Of a stretch of 64,000 nt of DNA, positions 45,657-56,757 are shown in pieces. How positions within the stretch are numbered: position 1 is the stretch's first letter; each line of letters opens with the position of its first letter. The stretch is from an uncultured Pelagibacteraceae bacterium. GTDB lineage: Bacteria; Pseudomonadota; Alphaproteobacteria; Pelagibacterales; Pelagibacteraceae. The notes under the pieces are model-generated. The model saw only the letters and a program-made list of their open reading frames with translations. It ran no database searches and had not been told where the DNA came from. Both the position numbers and the translations under genes were made by a program. The stretch spans positions 87,428 through 151,427 of the forward strand of contig CACJTU010000002.1 in NCBI GenBank assembly GCA_902596375.1. Reading direction: 5' to 3'.

Positions 45657-47210
45657 GTGCTTTATTTCTCTAAGTTAAGAATTATATTTGTAACTCTTTT
45701 TTCAGTTTTATTTATTTTAATTGCTTCATCAAATCTTTTTAAATTTGATGATAATTTCTTTGATAAAAAAATTAACTTAGGATTAGACCTTCAGGGTGGT
45801 TCATATCTATTACTTGAAATTGATAATGAACCTGTAATTGAACAAAAATTACAAAATCTAACAACAATAATCAGAAATTACTTCAAAGAAAAAAATATTA
45901 AAATAAACAATATAAAAATAGATAATCAAAATATTTTTTTTAATGTATCAGATAATGACAAACAATCTGTCTTAGATGTTTTTCAGGATGAAAATAGTGA
46001 TCTTAATCCTTATTACCCAAGATTTAAATCACATCAGTTAGAAATTGAAGATACAGGGTTAAATCTTAAAGTTAATTTTTCAAGGCAAGGTTTAATTAAA
46101 CTTAAAACTTCCTCTCAAGACCAAGCTATAGAAATAGTTAGAAGAAGGGTTGATGAGGTTGGAACTAATGAACCCAATATACTCAAAAGAGGGAATAATC
46201 GAATTTTAGTTGAGCTTCCTGGATTAGATGATCCAATGAGAATAAAATCATTACTTGGTAAAACTGCAAATCTCACATTTCGTTTTGTAACAAATGATGA
46301 AAATGATCGTTTTGGTGTTGAAAAGTTAAAATTTGAAAATGGTCTAGAAGAGGCTACAGTTAGTAAAAGAATAATAATAAGTGGTGAAAATTTACTCGAT
46401 GCTCAGCCAAAAATGGACACTCAAGCTAATCAAACTATTGTATCATTTACTTTAGATAGAGCAGGTGCAAAAAGATTTGGTAAGGCTACTTCAACAGGTA
46501 TTGGAAAACAATTAGCAATTGTTTTAGATGGTAAAATTATTAGTGCACCTGTTGTTAGAGATACTATAGCAAGTGGATCAGGTCAAATAAGTGGCGGCTT
46601 TACTTTTCAAACTGCAACTGATTTGGCTTTATTATTAAGATCAGGCGCATTACCAGCACCATTAGAAATTATTGAAGAAAGAACAGTTGGACCTGATCTT
46701 GGACAAGATTCAATTAATGCAGGTATGATTGCTTTAGCAATAGGTTTTTTGTTGGTGATAATTTTTATGTTTATCAAATATAAAATTTTTGGTTTGATAA
46801 CTAATGTGACCTTAATAGTTAATTTATTTATACTTTTAGGAGTTTTAACATTATTTGAAGCTACTTTAACGTTGCCTGGTATTGCAGGAATAATTCTAAC
46901 TGTAGGTATGGCTGTTGATGCAAATGTTTTAATTTTTGAAAGGATTAAAGAAGAATCAAAAGGAGAGAGTAATAATATTTTGGCTTTTGATGGTGGTTAT
47001 ACTAAATCTAGAACAGCAATTTTAGATGCTAACATTACAACATTATTAGCTGCAATTATTTTATTTTTCATGGGATCAGGACCAGTCAAAGGTTTTGCTG
47101 TAACATTAGGAGTTGGAATATTTACAACATTATTTTCAGTTTATTTTATAGCAAGATTATTCACTAGCATTTACGTATCAAGAAACAAAAATAAGGAAAA
47201 ATTAATCTAA
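45657..47210 (+). CDS. secD: protein translocase subunit SecD
   Basis: A 517-residue RND-type protein starting with GTG. One helix (about 8-26), a large periplasmic P1 region (LGLDLQGGSYLLLEID; RRRVDEVGTNEPNI), then five helices with the proton-relay stretch GMAVDANVLIFERIKEE. With SecF it pulls exported proteins across the membrane. It starts 14 bases after yajC and overlaps secF by 1 base. Confidence 0.96.
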   Translation: MLYFSKLRIIFVTLFSVLFILIASSNLFKFDDNFFDKKINLGLDLQGGSYLLLEIDNEPVIEQKLQNLTTIIRNYFKEKNIKINNIKIDNQNIFFNVSDNDKQSVLDVFQDENSDLNPYYPRFKSHQLEIEDTGLNLKVNFSRQGLIKLKTSSQDQAIEIVRRRVDEVGTNEPNILKRGNNRILVELPGLDDPMRIKSLLGKTANLTFRFVTNDENDRFGVEKLKFENGLEEATVSKRIIISGENLLDAQPKMDTQANQTIVSFTLDRAGAKRFGKATSTGIGKQLAIVLDGKIISAPVVRDTIASGSGQISGGFTFQTATDLALLLRSGALPAPLEIIEERTVGPDLGQDSINAGMIALAIGFLLVIIFMFIKYKIFGLITNVTLIVNLFILLGVLTLFEATLTLPGIAGIILTVGMAVDANVLIFERIKEESKGESNNILAFDGGYTKSRTAILDANITTLLAAIILFFMGSGPVKGFAVTLGVGIFTTLFSVYFIARLFTSIYVSRNKNKEKLI

Positions 47211-48103
47211 TGATTGCTTTTAATAAATATTATAATCATTTTAATTTACTTTCATCAGTTTTAATTGTTGCTTCATTGTTATTATTAATATTCAAAGGGC
47301 TTAATTTTGGTATAGATTTTAAAGGTGGGACATTAATTGAATTAAGAGCCTCAGATTCAAAAATTAATGTTGGTTCATTAAGAGATAGATTTAATCAGAT
47401 GGATTTAGGCGATGTTTCGGTCAAGAAATTTGGTAATGATACTGATTTTCTAGTAAAATTTGAAAACAAAGACAACAAGAAAAACATCATTGAAGAAATT
47501 AAATCTAACTTAGACAAATCTTTTGGTAACAATTATGATTTTAGAAGAGTAGAAAATGTTGGTCCAAAAGTTAGTGCCGAATTGTTAAAATCAGGAGTAA
47601 TAGCAATATCTTTGTCATTAGTATTAATGCTTATTTACATTTGGATTAGATTTGAATGGCAGTTTAGTTTAGGTGCAATTTTAGCTTTGTTTCATGATGT
47701 CATTCTAACTCTTGGAGTTTTTTCTTTATTTAGTTTAGAAATAAACTTATCAATAATAGCAGCTGTATTAACAATAGTTGGATATTCTATGAATGATACA
47801 GTAGTTATTTTTGACCGTGTTCGTGAAAATTTAAGAAAATATTCAGATATAAAAATTTTTGAATTAACAAATATTTCAATTAATGAAACTTTATCAAGAA
47901 CAATAATAACATCAGCAACTACTTTACTAGCTTTATTAGCCATATATTTTTTTGGTGGTGAGATACTTAAAGGATTCTCACTTGCTATGATATTGGGTGT
48001 TGTTTTTGGAACTTATTCTTCAATTTATATAGCGAATACTGTTCTAGTAAGATTAAGAGTTTCTCAAAAAACTGTTTTGAGAGAAGACGATCAAAATAAT
48101 TAA
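47210..48103 (+). CDS. secF: protein translocase subunit SecF
   Basis: A 297-residue partner of SecD: N-terminal helix (about 12-29), LNFGIDFKGGTLIELRA, then RVENVGPKVSAELLKSG, IWIRFEWQFSLGAILALFHDVILTLG and VGYSMNDTVVIFDRVREN. Complete. A 65-base gap with a strong inverted repeat separates it from the next gene. Confidence 0.96.
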   Translation: MIAFNKYYNHFNLLSSVLIVASLLLLIFKGLNFGIDFKGGTLIELRASDSKINVGSLRDRFNQMDLGDVSVKKFGNDTDFLVKFENKDNKKNIIEEIKSNLDKSFGNNYDFRRVENVGPKVSAELLKSGVIAISLSLVLMLIYIWIRFEWQFSLGAILALFHDVILTLGVFSLFSLEINLSIIAAVLTIVGYSMNDTVVIFDRVRENLRKYSDIKIFELTNISINETLSRTIITSATTLLALLAIYFFGGEILKGFSLAMILGVVFGTYSSIYIANTVLVRLRVSQKTVLREDDQNN

Positions 48104-48130
48104 ATTAATCATTAAAAATTTAAATATTAC

Positions 48131-48156
48131 ATTATAATACTTCATAGTATTATAAT
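48131..48156. promoter_or_regulatory. perfect inverted repeat upstream of acetoacetyl-CoA synthetase
   Basis: Arms ATTATAATACT (48131-48141) and AGTATTATAAT (48146-48156) are perfect reverse complements around TCAT. It ends 12 bases before the ATG at 48169. Each arm contains TATAAT on the plus strand (48133-48138 and 48151-48156). No T run follows, so it is not a terminator. It is probably an operator or leader hairpin for the gene downstream. Confidence 0.55.
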
Positions 48157-48168
48157 TATTTTAAGAAT

Positions 48169-50121
48169 ATGAGACTTTGGAAACCATCTAGTACGATAAC
48201 AAAAAATTCAAATCTATTTAAATTTGAAAAATTCATATCCAAAAGATTCAATAAAAATTTCAATATAGATTTCAAAAAAATTCATGATTGGTCAGTTAAA
48301 AACCATGGTGATTTTTGGAGTAGTATTTGGGATTTCTCAAAAATTAAAGGTATTAAAAGTAACACTAAAGTAAAAAAATCAAAAAAATTTTTTAAAAATA
48401 TTTATTTACCAAACTCGAAATTAAATTTTTCTGAAAATTTACTCTCAAAAAATACAAAAGAAAAAGCAATTACTTTTCTTAGTGAAAATGGTTATCGTGA
48501 AATACGAAATTGGGATGAGTTAAATAAAAATGTAAAAAATATTTCAAATAATTTAAAAAAGTTGAATATTAAGCCAAACGATAGAATAGCAGCTTATATG
48601 CCAAATGTTCCTCAAACAGTAGAAGCTTTTTTAGGATCTGTTGCTATTGGAGCTATATGGTCATCTTGTTCACCAGATTTTGGAATTAATGGTGTTATAG
48701 AGAGATTTTCTCAAATAAGACCAAAAATTTTAATTATTACTAATCAATATTTTTACAATGGAAAAAAAATTAATATTTTAGAGAGAATTCCAAAAATATT
48801 AAAAAAAATTCCTTCTATTAAACATGTAGTTATATCTAGTTATCCAGGTCAGCCTAATTTAAAAATACTTCCAAAATATAAACATATAAAAACACATAAT
48901 TGGAATAATATAATTAAGAAAAATTTTTCAAAATTTAAATTCTCTAAGTTTGATTTTGAACATAATTTAACAATTCTTTACTCCAGTGGTACAACAGGTA
49001 AACCTAAATGCATTTGCCATAAAAATGGTGGTGTATTAATTCAGCATTTAAAAGAACATCAACTTCATTGTGATATTAAAGAGAATGACAATGTGTTTTA
49101 TTTTACAACTTGTGGATGGATGATGTGGAATTGGCTAATTTCAGTTCTAGCCTCAAAAGCATCAATTGTATTATTTGATGGTTTCCCAATGTATAAACGT
49201 GATGATCTACTTATAAAAATAGCTAACAAAGAAAATATAACTCTCTTTGGAGTAAGTGCTAAATATCTCGATGCTTTAAGAAAAACAAAAAAAAATTTTA
49301 AGAAGGTTTATAAGTTAAAAAAACTTAGAACTATTTGCTCTACAGGATCTCCGTTGTCATCAGACTGTTTTAAATTTGTATATAACAATATTAAAAAAAA
49401 TGTTCATTTAGCATCTATTTCTGGAGGAACTGATATTGTTTCTTGTTTTGTTTTGGGCAATTTATATCAATCCGTCCATGCAGGAGAAATACAAAGCAAA
49501 GGTTTAGGTATGGATGTTCGAGTATTTAATGAAAAGGGGACGTCCGTTTTAGACCAGAAAGGCGAATTGGTTTGTGTCAATCCTTTTCCATCAATGCCTT
49601 TAAAGTTTTGGAATGATCATAAGGATACTAAATTTAAAAAAGCTTATTTTGATAAATATAGAAATATATGGCATCACGGTGATTACGCACAAATTACAAA
49701 AAATAATGGATTTATAATATCAGGAAGATCAGATACAACTTTAAATCCTGGTGGCGTAAGGCTTGGGACTGCAGAAATTTATTCTGAGGTCGAGCGGTTT
49801 AGAGAAATTAAAGAGTCTTTAGTTGTTGGACAATCTTGGGACAATGATATTCGTATAATTTTATTTGTAATTTTAAATCCAAATTATCAACTTGATGATA
49901 AATTATTGAAAAAATTGAAATTACAAATTAGAAAAAATGCATCACCTAGACATGTTCCAAGAAAAATAATTCAAGTAAACGATATACCAAGAACTAAAAG
50001 TGGTAAAATTGTTGAATTAGCAGTCAAAAATATAATTGAAGGAAATGCAATAAAAAATAAGGAGGCTTTGGCTAATCCACTAAGTTTAAATCAATTTAAA
50101 GATATTAAAGAGCTACAATAA
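48169..50121 (+). CDS. acetoacetyl-CoA synthetase (acetoacetate-CoA ligase)
   Basis: A 650-residue acyl-adenylate enzyme. AMP-binding loop is LYSSGTTGKPKCICHKNGG, then YFTTCGWMMWNWLISVLASKASIVLFDG, SGGTDIVSCFV, the hinge ISGRSDTTLNPGGVRLGTAEIY and the catalytic lysine region VNDIPRTKSGKIVELAVK. The N-terminal ACAS-type domain and overall length match acetoacetyl-CoA synthetases rather than acetyl-CoA synthetases. It would activate acetoacetate from ketone-body or leucine breakdown, or from PHB-like turnover. Stands alone; it ends 7 bases before the convergent gene. Confidence 0.9.
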   Translation: MRLWKPSSTITKNSNLFKFEKFISKRFNKNFNIDFKKIHDWSVKNHGDFWSSIWDFSKIKGIKSNTKVKKSKKFFKNIYLPNSKLNFSENLLSKNTKEKAITFLSENGYREIRNWDELNKNVKNISNNLKKLNIKPNDRIAAYMPNVPQTVEAFLGSVAIGAIWSSCSPDFGINGVIERFSQIRPKILIITNQYFYNGKKINILERIPKILKKIPSIKHVVISSYPGQPNLKILPKYKHIKTHNWNNIIKKNFSKFKFSKFDFEHNLTILYSSGTTGKPKCICHKNGGVLIQHLKEHQLHCDIKENDNVFYFTTCGWMMWNWLISVLASKASIVLFDGFPMYKRDDLLIKIANKENITLFGVSAKYLDALRKTKKNFKKVYKLKKLRTICSTGSPLSSDCFKFVYNNIKKNVHLASISGGTDIVSCFVLGNLYQSVHAGEIQSKGLGMDVRVFNEKGTSVLDQKGELVCVNPFPSMPLKFWNDHKDTKFKKAYFDKYRNIWHHGDYAQITKNNGFIISGRSDTTLNPGGVRLGTAEIYSEVERFREIKESLVVGQSWDNDIRIILFVILNPNYQLDDKLLKKLKLQIRKNASPRHVPRKIIQVNDIPRTKSGKIVELAVKNIIEGNAIKNKEALANPLSLNQFKDIKELQ

Positions 50122-50128
50122 TAATTTT

Positions 50129-50731
50129 TTAATATAAATTTTGAGCTATTACCATTGTAAGTAACATTGGTAACGATAATAAAGTGTTTGTTCTTGAAAA
50201 TAACATCGCTGTTTTTGCTGACTTTGCTTTTGTATCAGGATCACTTTCAACAATTCCTAATGCTCTTTTCTGATTTGGCCAAATTACAAACCATACATTG
50301 AAAGCCATTATAATTCCTAGCCACATCCCTATACCGATTGCAGTATGTTTTGGTACACCTGAACCAATACTTAAAGTCATAGCATCATGAAGATATCCAT
50401 TAAGAAGAGCTAGAATTAAACCTGAAAGAACAGTTAAAGCAGCAGCCCACCTAAAATAAAATAATGCAGCAGGTGCTATTACTTTACCTATAGCTGGCTT
50501 TTGTTCATCTGGAATTTTTCCCATATTTGGAATTTGAACAAAATTGAAATACCACAACAATCCAATCCACATAATTGCAACAATCACATGTATGTATCTA
50601 AACAACCAGCTCCAGAAAAGAGTATCAAAAGCTATTCCATCATTTAAATAAAACAATCCTAAGAACAATACTATAGCTAACGCAAGTGATGTATGAATTG
50701 TTTTTGATAAAGATGACAATAAATTACTCAT
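50129..50731 (-). CDS. urate-hydroxylase-type (PuuD/DUF989) membrane protein without cytochrome domain
   Basis: A 200-residue membrane protein with about five helices matching the N-terminal membrane domain of PuuD: FWSWLFRYIHVIVAIMWIGLLWYFNFVQIPNM, APAALFYFRWAAALTVLSGL, GIGMWLGIIMAFNVWFVIWPNQKRALG. Several His/Trp pairs could be haem ligands. PuuD oxidises urate and carries a C-terminal cytochrome c; that part is absent here. No purine genes are near. Function as a urate oxidase is doubtful, and a haem-binding respiratory accessory role is an alternative. Confidence 0.8.
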   Translation of the reverse strand: MSNLLSSLSKTIHTSLALAIVLFLGLFYLNDGIAFDTLFWSWLFRYIHVIVAIMWIGLLWYFNFVQIPNMGKIPDEQKPAIGKVIAPAALFYFRWAAALTVLSGLILALLNGYLHDAMTLSIGSGVPKHTAIGIGMWLGIIMAFNVWFVIWPNQKRALGIVESDPDTKAKSAKTAMLFSRTNTLLSLPMLLTMVIAQNLY

Positions 50732-50781
50732 GATTCTTAATAACTATACACTAATTTTTGACTATTTTTAAGTTGTTAAAT

Positions 50782-53634
50782 TTAAGCTAAAAGAGGTTTC
50801 AAAAATTGACCAGTATAACTCTCCTTTACTTTGCATACCTCTTCAGGTTTTCCTTCGGCGACAATATTACCACCCTTTACACCGCCTTCAGGACCCATAT
50901 CAACAATGTAGTCGGCTGTTTTAATAACATCTAGATTATGCTCAATAACAACAACTGTATTACCAAGTTTTACAAATGTATGAAGTATTTCTAAAAGTTT
51001 TTTAATATCATGTTGATGTAAACCTGTAGTTGGTTCATCTAATATATACATTGTCCTTCCAGTCGATCTTTTTGACAGTTCTTTGGCAAGCTTAATCCGT
51101 TGTGCTTCACCTCCTGATAATGTTGTTGCTTGCTGACCAATTTTTATATAGCCCAATCCAACTTTTTTAAGAGTTAACAATTTTGTTTTTATATTAGATA
51201 TATTTTCAAAATATTCACACCCTTCATCAACTGACATATCCAAAACATCTGCAATACTTTTACCTTTAAATTTGATTTCCAATGTTTCTCTATTGTATCT
51301 GGTTCCTTTACATTCATCACACTGTATATAAACATCAGGTAAAAAATGCATTTCATATGTAATTACACCATCACCCTCACATGCTTCACATCTACCCCCT
51401 TTAACATTGAAAGAAAATCTTCCTGGTTTATACCCTCTTGTTTTAGACTCTGGCAGGCTTGTAAACCAATCTCTAATAGGTCCAAAGGCTCCAGTATATG
51501 TTGCTGGATTTGATCTTGGAGTTCTACCAATAGGAGACTGGTCAATATCAATTATTTTATCAATTAATTCTACTCCTTTATAACCTTTAAATGATTTAGG
51601 TGTTTTTCTAGCTTTATTATTTAAAGTTAAATTTAAAGCATGAAAAAGTGTTTGTAATATTAAAGTAGATTTACCACTACCAGAGACACCAGTAACACAG
51701 GTAAAGGTCCCAGTTGGAATTTTAAGATTAACATTATTTAGATTATTTCCACTTGCACCATTGATTTCTACAAATCTTCCATTTTTAGCTAAACGTCGTG
51801 ATTTTGGAATTTCAATTGTTTTTTTATTAGCAAGATACTGTCCAGTAATACTATTTTTATCTTTTTTAATTTCTTCATATGATCCTTGCGCTGTTATCTC
51901 GCCACCATTACTTCCAGCTTCAGGCCCAAGATCAATAATATGATCTGCATTTTCCATCGTCTCAGTGTCATGCTCAACAACAATAACAGTATTACCAAGA
52001 TCTCGTAATCTTTTTAATGCATTAATAAGCTTAACATTGTCTTTTTGATGTAATCCAATTGATGGTTCATCCAAAACATATAAAACACCTGTTAAACCAG
52101 ATCCGATTTGTGAAGCTAATCTTATTCTTTGCGCTTCACCACCTGATAATGTTCCAGATTCTCTAGATAATGTTAGATAATCTAAACCAACGTTTAAAAG
52201 AAAATTTAATCTTTCATTTATTTCTTTTAAAACATGTTCAGCAATTTTGAATTGTCTTTTATCAAGATTATTTTCTAAATTTTTAAACCATTCTGCTGCA
52301 TCTAAAATAGATTTTTTTGTTACTTCACTTATATTAAGATCATTAATTTTAACACATAAAGCCTCTTCTTTTAATCTGTCACCATTACATGCTTCACATG
52401 CTGTATCAGATTGATATTCAGCAATAGCTTCTCTTTTCCATTCACTATCAGACTCTAAAAATCTCCTTTCAAGATTATTAATTACACCCTCAAAAGTTTT
52501 TTTATAAGAATATTTCTCGTAACCATCATCATAATTAAATTTGATTTCATCTTCATCAGAACCATAAAGAATAATATCTTTGATTTTTTTGGGTAATTTT
52601 TTCCATTTTTCATCTAAAGAAAAACCATAATGTTTTGCTAAGGATGCTAAAGTTTGAGCGTAATATAATGTAGTTGATTTAGACCAAGGTTCAATTGCTC
52701 CATCAGCTAAACTTTTTCTTTCATCAGGAACAACTAAATTTGGATCAACATTTAATTTCATTCCAATTCCCTCGCACTCTTCACAAGCTCCATAAGGACT
52801 GTTAAATGAAAATAGTCTTGGCTCAATTTCCTCAATTGTAAAACCACTCTCAGGACAAGCGAATTTGGTAGAGTAAATTAATTTTTCAATTTTTCTGAAT
52901 TTTTGAGGAAGAGTTTCATCTTCATATTCTACAAAAACTAAACCGTTTGCTAAATTTACAGCTGTTTCAACACTTTCTGCTAATCTGTTTCCAAGTTTTG
53001 AATTTAAAACTATTCTATCGACTAAGACTGAAATATCATGTTTAAGTTTTTTATCTAGATTAGGTGATTTTTCAATATCATATAAAACATTATCAATTTT
53101 AATTTTTCTAAATCCTCTTCTCTTGTAGCTTAAAATATCTTTTTTATATTCACCCTTACGACCTCTTACTACTGGAGCATAAATATAAATTGTTGATTTT
53201 TTTGGTAGTTTTTTAACCAAATCTACTATCTGTGTAATTGTTTGAGAGGTTATTGGTTTACCTGTAAATGGTGAGTAGGGAATGCCAGCTCTTGCATATA
53301 ACACCCTCATGTAATCATAAATTTCTGTTACAGTTGCAACAGTGGATCTTGGGTTTTTTGAAGTATTTTTTTGTTCTATTGCAATAGCTGGACTTAATCC
53401 TTCAATTAAATCAACATTTGGTTTTTTCATTTTATCTAAAAATTGACGCGCATATGCAGATAAGCTTTCAACATATCTTCTTTGACCTTCAGCGTAGATA
53501 GTATCAAAAGCTAAAGATGATTTTCCAGACCCTGATAGACCCGTTATGACCACAAATTTATCTTTTGGAATCTCTATAGTAACATTCTTCAAATTATGTT
53601 CTTTAGCGCCCTTAATAACTATCTTTTTCATCAT
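50782..53634 (-). CDS. uvrA: excinuclease ABC subunit A
   Basis: A 950-residue tandem ABC ATPase of nucleotide excision repair. Walker A copies are GLSGSGKSS and GVSGSGKST; signatures are [16 protein letters not shown] and [16 protein letters not shown]. The second zinc module CEACEGDG...CDECKGTR is complete. The first reads [30 protein letters not shown]: the second cysteine is Ser, so only three Cys remain, a change common in alphaproteobacterial UvrA. Divergent from ssb across an 88-base gap with a candidate operator. Confidence 0.97.
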   Translation of the reverse strand: MMKKIVIKGAKEHNLKNVTIEIPKDKFVVITGLSGSGKSSLAFDTIYAEGQRRYVESLSAYARQFLDKMKKPNVDLIEGLSPAIAIEQKNTSKNPRSTVATVTEIYDYMRVLYARAGIPYSPFTGKPITSQTITQIVDLVKKLPKKSTIYIYAPVVRGRKGEYKKDILSYKRRGFRKIKIDNVLYDIEKSPNLDKKLKHDISVLVDRIVLNSKLGNRLAESVETAVNLANGLVFVEYEDETLPQKFRKIEKLIYSTKFACPESGFTIEEIEPRLFSFNSPYGACEECEGIGMKLNVDPNLVVPDERKSLADGAIEPWSKSTTLYYAQTLASLAKHYGFSLDEKWKKLPKKIKDIILYGSDEDEIKFNYDDGYEKYSYKKTFEGVINNLERRFLESDSEWKREAIAEYQSDTACEACNGDRLKEEALCVKINDLNISEVTKKSILDAAEWFKNLENNLDKRQFKIAEHVLKEINERLNFLLNVGLDYLTLSRESGTLSGGEAQRIRLASQIGSGLTGVLYVLDEPSIGLHQKDNVKLINALKRLRDLGNTVIVVEHDTETMENADHIIDLGPEAGSNGGEITAQGSYEEIKKDKNSITGQYLANKKTIEIPKSRRLAKNGRFVEINGASGNNLNNVNLKIPTGTFTCVTGVSGSGKSTLILQTLFHALNLTLNNKARKTPKSFKGYKGVELIDKIIDIDQSPIGRTPRSNPATYTGAFGPIRDWFTSLPESKTRGYKPGRFSFNVKGGRCEACEGDGVITYEMHFLPDVYIQCDECKGTRYNRETLEIKFKGKSIADVLDMSVDEGCEYFENISNIKTKLLTLKKVGLGYIKIGQQATTLSGGEAQRIKLAKELSKRSTGRTMYILDEPTTGLHQHDIKKLLEILHTFVKLGNTVVVIEHNLDVIKTADYIVDMGPEGGVKGGNIVAEGKPEEVCKVKESYTGQFLKPLLA

Positions 53635-53673
53635 AATTTTAGTTGCTTTGAGTTAATAAAATTAATATTCAGA

Positions 53674-53692
53674 AGAATTGTGATATAATTCT
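53674..53692. promoter_or_regulatory. uvrA-ssb intergenic inverted repeat over an extended -10 element
   Basis: AGAATT-N7-AATTCT (53674-53679 and 53687-53692) is a perfect inverted repeat. Inside it TGATATAAT (53681-53689) is an extended -10 element pointing toward ssb. A dimeric repressor bound here would block ssb transcription. The arrangement recalls the E. coli uvrA-ssb SOS operator; the regulator here is unknown. Confidence 0.5.
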
Positions 53693-53722
53693 AATTAACT
53701 AATTTAACAAATATTAAATATT

Positions 53723-54172
53723 ATGGCTGGAAGTTTAAATAAAGTATTATTAATTGGTCGTTTGGGCGCAGATCCTGAAATTAAGCAAATGGTAAATGGT
53801 AAAAGTGTAGCAAGACTAAGTCTTGCAACAAGTCAATCCTGGAAAGATAAAAACACAGGTGAAAGAAAAGAAAAAACTGAATGGCACCGTGTAGTTGTAT
53901 TTAATGAGGGTTTAGTAAATGTTGTTCAACAATATTTAAAAAAAGGTGCTCAAGTTTATGTTGAGGGACAACTTACTACAAGAAAATGGAAAGATGAACA
54001 ATCGGGACAAGACAAATACTCAACTGAAATAGTTATACAAGGATATAATTCTTCACTCACAATGTTGGGAGGAGGTAATTCTGGTGGCGGAATTCAAAAT
54101 GACACAACTCAACAAAATAATATTGAGGATACTTCACAAGTGTCAGATATGGATGATGAAATTCCATTTTAG
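53723..54172 (+). CDS. ssb: single-stranded DNA-binding protein
   Basis: A 149-residue OB-fold protein: [35 protein letters not shown], then [39 protein letters not shown] Gly/Asn/Gln linker follows and the acidic interaction tip MDDEIPF ends the chain. gyrA starts 5 bases downstream, so ssb and gyrA are probably one transcript. Confidence 0.97.
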   Translation: MAGSLNKVLLIGRLGADPEIKQMVNGKSVARLSLATSQSWKDKNTGERKEKTEWHRVVVFNEGLVNVVQQYLKKGAQVYVEGQLTTRKWKDEQSGQDKYSTEIVIQGYNSSLTMLGGGNSGGGIQNDTTQQNNIEDTSQVSDMDDEIPF

Positions 54173-54177
54173 TTTCT

Positions 54178-56757
54178 ATGAAAAATATTGAAGAGTTTAA
54201 AGATAAAAATATAAAATTAATCTCAATGCATGATGAGATGAGCTCATCATATCTTTCTTATGCAATGAGCGTAATTGTAAGTCGTGCTCTTCCTGATGTT
54301 AGAGATGGATTAAAACCAGTTCATAGAAGAATTTTATATGCTATGTACAAAGGTGGATATGATTGGTCTAAACAATTTAGAAAATCTGCAAGAATAGTCG
54401 GAGATGTTATTGGTAAATATCACCCGCATGGTGATCAATCTGTTTATGATGCTTTAGTAAGAATGGTACAAGATTTCTCTATGAGTTTACCGTTAATTCA
54501 AGGCCAAGGAAATTTTGGTTCTATTGATGGTGATCCAGCTGCAGCAATGAGATATACTGAAACACGCTTGTCAAAAGTTTCTCAATATTTAATTGATGAT
54601 ATTGAAAAAAACACAATTACTTTCAAAAGCAATTATGATGAAACTGAAAAAGAACCTAGTGTTTTACCAGCACAGTTTCCAAATTTATTAGTAAATGGAG
54701 CTGGTGGTATCGCTGTTGGTATGGCAACAAGTATACCCCCACATAATTTAGGTGAAATTATAGATGGCACCTTAGCTTTAATAGATAACAAAGATATTAA
54801 AATTAAAGAATTAATGAAACATATACCTGGTCCAGATTTCCCAACTGGTGGTGTAATTATAGGTAAAGACATAATTAAACAAGGATATAACAATGGTAGA
54901 GGGTCCTTTAAGATAAGGGGTGAAATTTCAATTGAGCAACAAAAAAACGGTCGTGAAAGACTTGTAATAACTTCTATACCGTATCAAGTAAACAAATCTG
55001 TTTTAAATGAAAGGATTGCTCAATTAGTAAGAGAAAAAAAGATTGAAGGAATAAGAGATATTAGAGATGAGTCTAACAGAGAAGGTATTAGGGTAGCAAT
55101 AGATTTAAGAAACGGCGTAGAACCAGAAACTATAAAGAGACAATTATATAAAAACACTCAAATAGAGAGTTCATTTGGTTTTAATACTTTAGCTATTGTT
55201 GAAGGAAAACCACAAACTTGCACACTAAAAGATTTTTTATCCAATTTTTTAACTTTTAGAGAAGATGTTGTAATTAAAAAAACTAAATTTGATCTTCAAA
55301 AAGCTGAGGAACGCGCTCATATACTAATAGGATTATCTGTTTCAGTTGAAAATTTAGATAAAATAATAAAAATTATTCGTTCATCTAAAACACCCGATGA
55401 TGCTAAAATATCAATTTTAAAAACTAAATGGAAAATAAACAAGTCTCAAAAATTAATTTCTTTAGTTGAGGGAAAAAAAGGTAAAAACCTTTATTCTTTA
55501 TCTGAACCACAAGTTTTGGCTATTTTAGAATTAAGACTTCAAAAATTAACTGCATTAGGGATAAATGAAATCGAAGTTGAAATTAAAAAATTAGCTGAAC
55601 TAATAACTAAATATAAAAAGATTATTTCATCAAAAAAAGAACTTTTAAAAGTAATCAGTGAAGAGTTAAAAAATATTAAAGAGAAATTTGCTATACCAAG
55701 AAGAACTAAAATTATAGATGCTGTTTTAAATTACGATATTGAGGAAACAATCCAAAAACAATCAATAATAATTACAGTCACCTTACAAGGATACATAAAA
55801 AGGGGTTCCCTAGATGGGGTAAAAAAACAAAAAAGAGGTGGTAAGGGAAAATCAGGCATAACAACTAGAGATCAAGACTCAGTTGTTCAAACATTATCTG
55901 TGAATACTCATACCTCGGTACTCTTCTTTTCTACCGAGGGTTTAGTTTACAAGATCAAAGCATGGAAAATTCCAGAAGGGTCATCTTCATCAAAAGGAAA
56001 ATCTTTATTTAATATTTTACCTTTGAAGAGTCATCAAGCTATAAGCTCAATTATGCCAATGCCAGAGGATGAAACTTATTTAAAAAATTATCAAATTATT
56101 TTTGCTACAGCGCAGGGTAAAGTACGAAAAAATAGTTTAGAAGATTTTTCATCAATTAATGCATCTGGAAAAATTGCAATGAAATTGGATAATAATGATA
56201 AAATTGTAGGTGTTAAAATTTGTAAAGATGATCAAGATATAATTTTAAGCACAAAATTTGGAAAATGCATTAGATTTGAAGCTAAAAAGTTAAGAGTTTT
56301 TAAAGGTAGATCATCTAAAGGAATTAAAGGTATAGAGTTAGCACCAAATGATCAAATAGTATCTTTGTCAGTTATTGATAATGATAAAATTAATAAAAAT
56401 GAAAAAAAATCAAAAGACGAAAAAACTGAATTAAAAGCTAAAGAAAAATTTGTTTTATCAATAAGTGAAAATGGTTATGGTAAAAAGACTTTTCATATAG
56501 ATTACAGAGTTACTAACAGAGGTGGTAAAGGTATTATAGGGATAGTAAATTCTCCAAGAAATGGAAATATAACTTCATCCTTCCCTGTTTTTGAAGGTGA
56601 TGAAATTTTAATTTCTACTAATAAAGGTAGGGTTATAAGAGTTGCTGTTAGAGAAATTAGAACAGCAGGCAGAAATACTCAAGGAGTTAGAATAATTAAG
56701 TTATCAGGAGAAGAAAAAGTTGTTTCAGCAATTAAAATTGATGATAATTTAATTTAA
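54178..56757 (+). CDS. gyrA: DNA gyrase subunit A
   Basis: An 859-residue type IIA topoisomerase subunit. Catalytic Tyr126 lies in [11 protein letters not shown] and the GyrA box [12 protein letters not shown] in the C-terminal propeller region marks it as a DNA-wrapping gyrase, not ParC. The quinolone region reads [12 protein letters not shown]: the position equal to E. coli Ser83 is Gln (residue 87). A lysine/glutamate-rich insert (about 735-758) interrupts the C-terminal domain. It overlaps coaD by 1 base. Confidence 0.97.
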   Translation: MKNIEEFKDKNIKLISMHDEMSSSYLSYAMSVIVSRALPDVRDGLKPVHRRILYAMYKGGYDWSKQFRKSARIVGDVIGKYHPHGDQSVYDALVRMVQDFSMSLPLIQGQGNFGSIDGDPAAAMRYTETRLSKVSQYLIDDIEKNTITFKSNYDETEKEPSVLPAQFPNLLVNGAGGIAVGMATSIPPHNLGEIIDGTLALIDNKDIKIKELMKHIPGPDFPTGGVIIGKDIIKQGYNNGRGSFKIRGEISIEQQKNGRERLVITSIPYQVNKSVLNERIAQLVREKKIEGIRDIRDESNREGIRVAIDLRNGVEPETIKRQLYKNTQIESSFGFNTLAIVEGKPQTCTLKDFLSNFLTFREDVVIKKTKFDLQKAEERAHILIGLSVSVENLDKIIKIIRSSKTPDDAKISILKTKWKINKSQKLISLVEGKKGKNLYSLSEPQVLAILELRLQKLTALGINEIEVEIKKLAELITKYKKIISSKKELLKVISEELKNIKEKFAIPRRTKIIDAVLNYDIEETIQKQSIIITVTLQGYIKRGSLDGVKKQKRGGKGKSGITTRDQDSVVQTLSVNTHTSVLFFSTEGLVYKIKAWKIPEGSSSSKGKSLFNILPLKSHQAISSIMPMPEDETYLKNYQIIFATAQGKVRKNSLEDFSSINASGKIAMKLDNNDKIVGVKICKDDQDIILSTKFGKCIRFEAKKLRVFKGRSSKGIKGIELAPNDQIVSLSVIDNDKINKNEKKSKDEKTELKAKEKFVLSISENGYGKKTFHIDYRVTNRGGKGIIGIVNSPRNGNITSSFPVFEGDEILISTNKGRVIRVAVREIRTAGRNTQGVRIIKLSGEEKVVSAIKIDDNLI

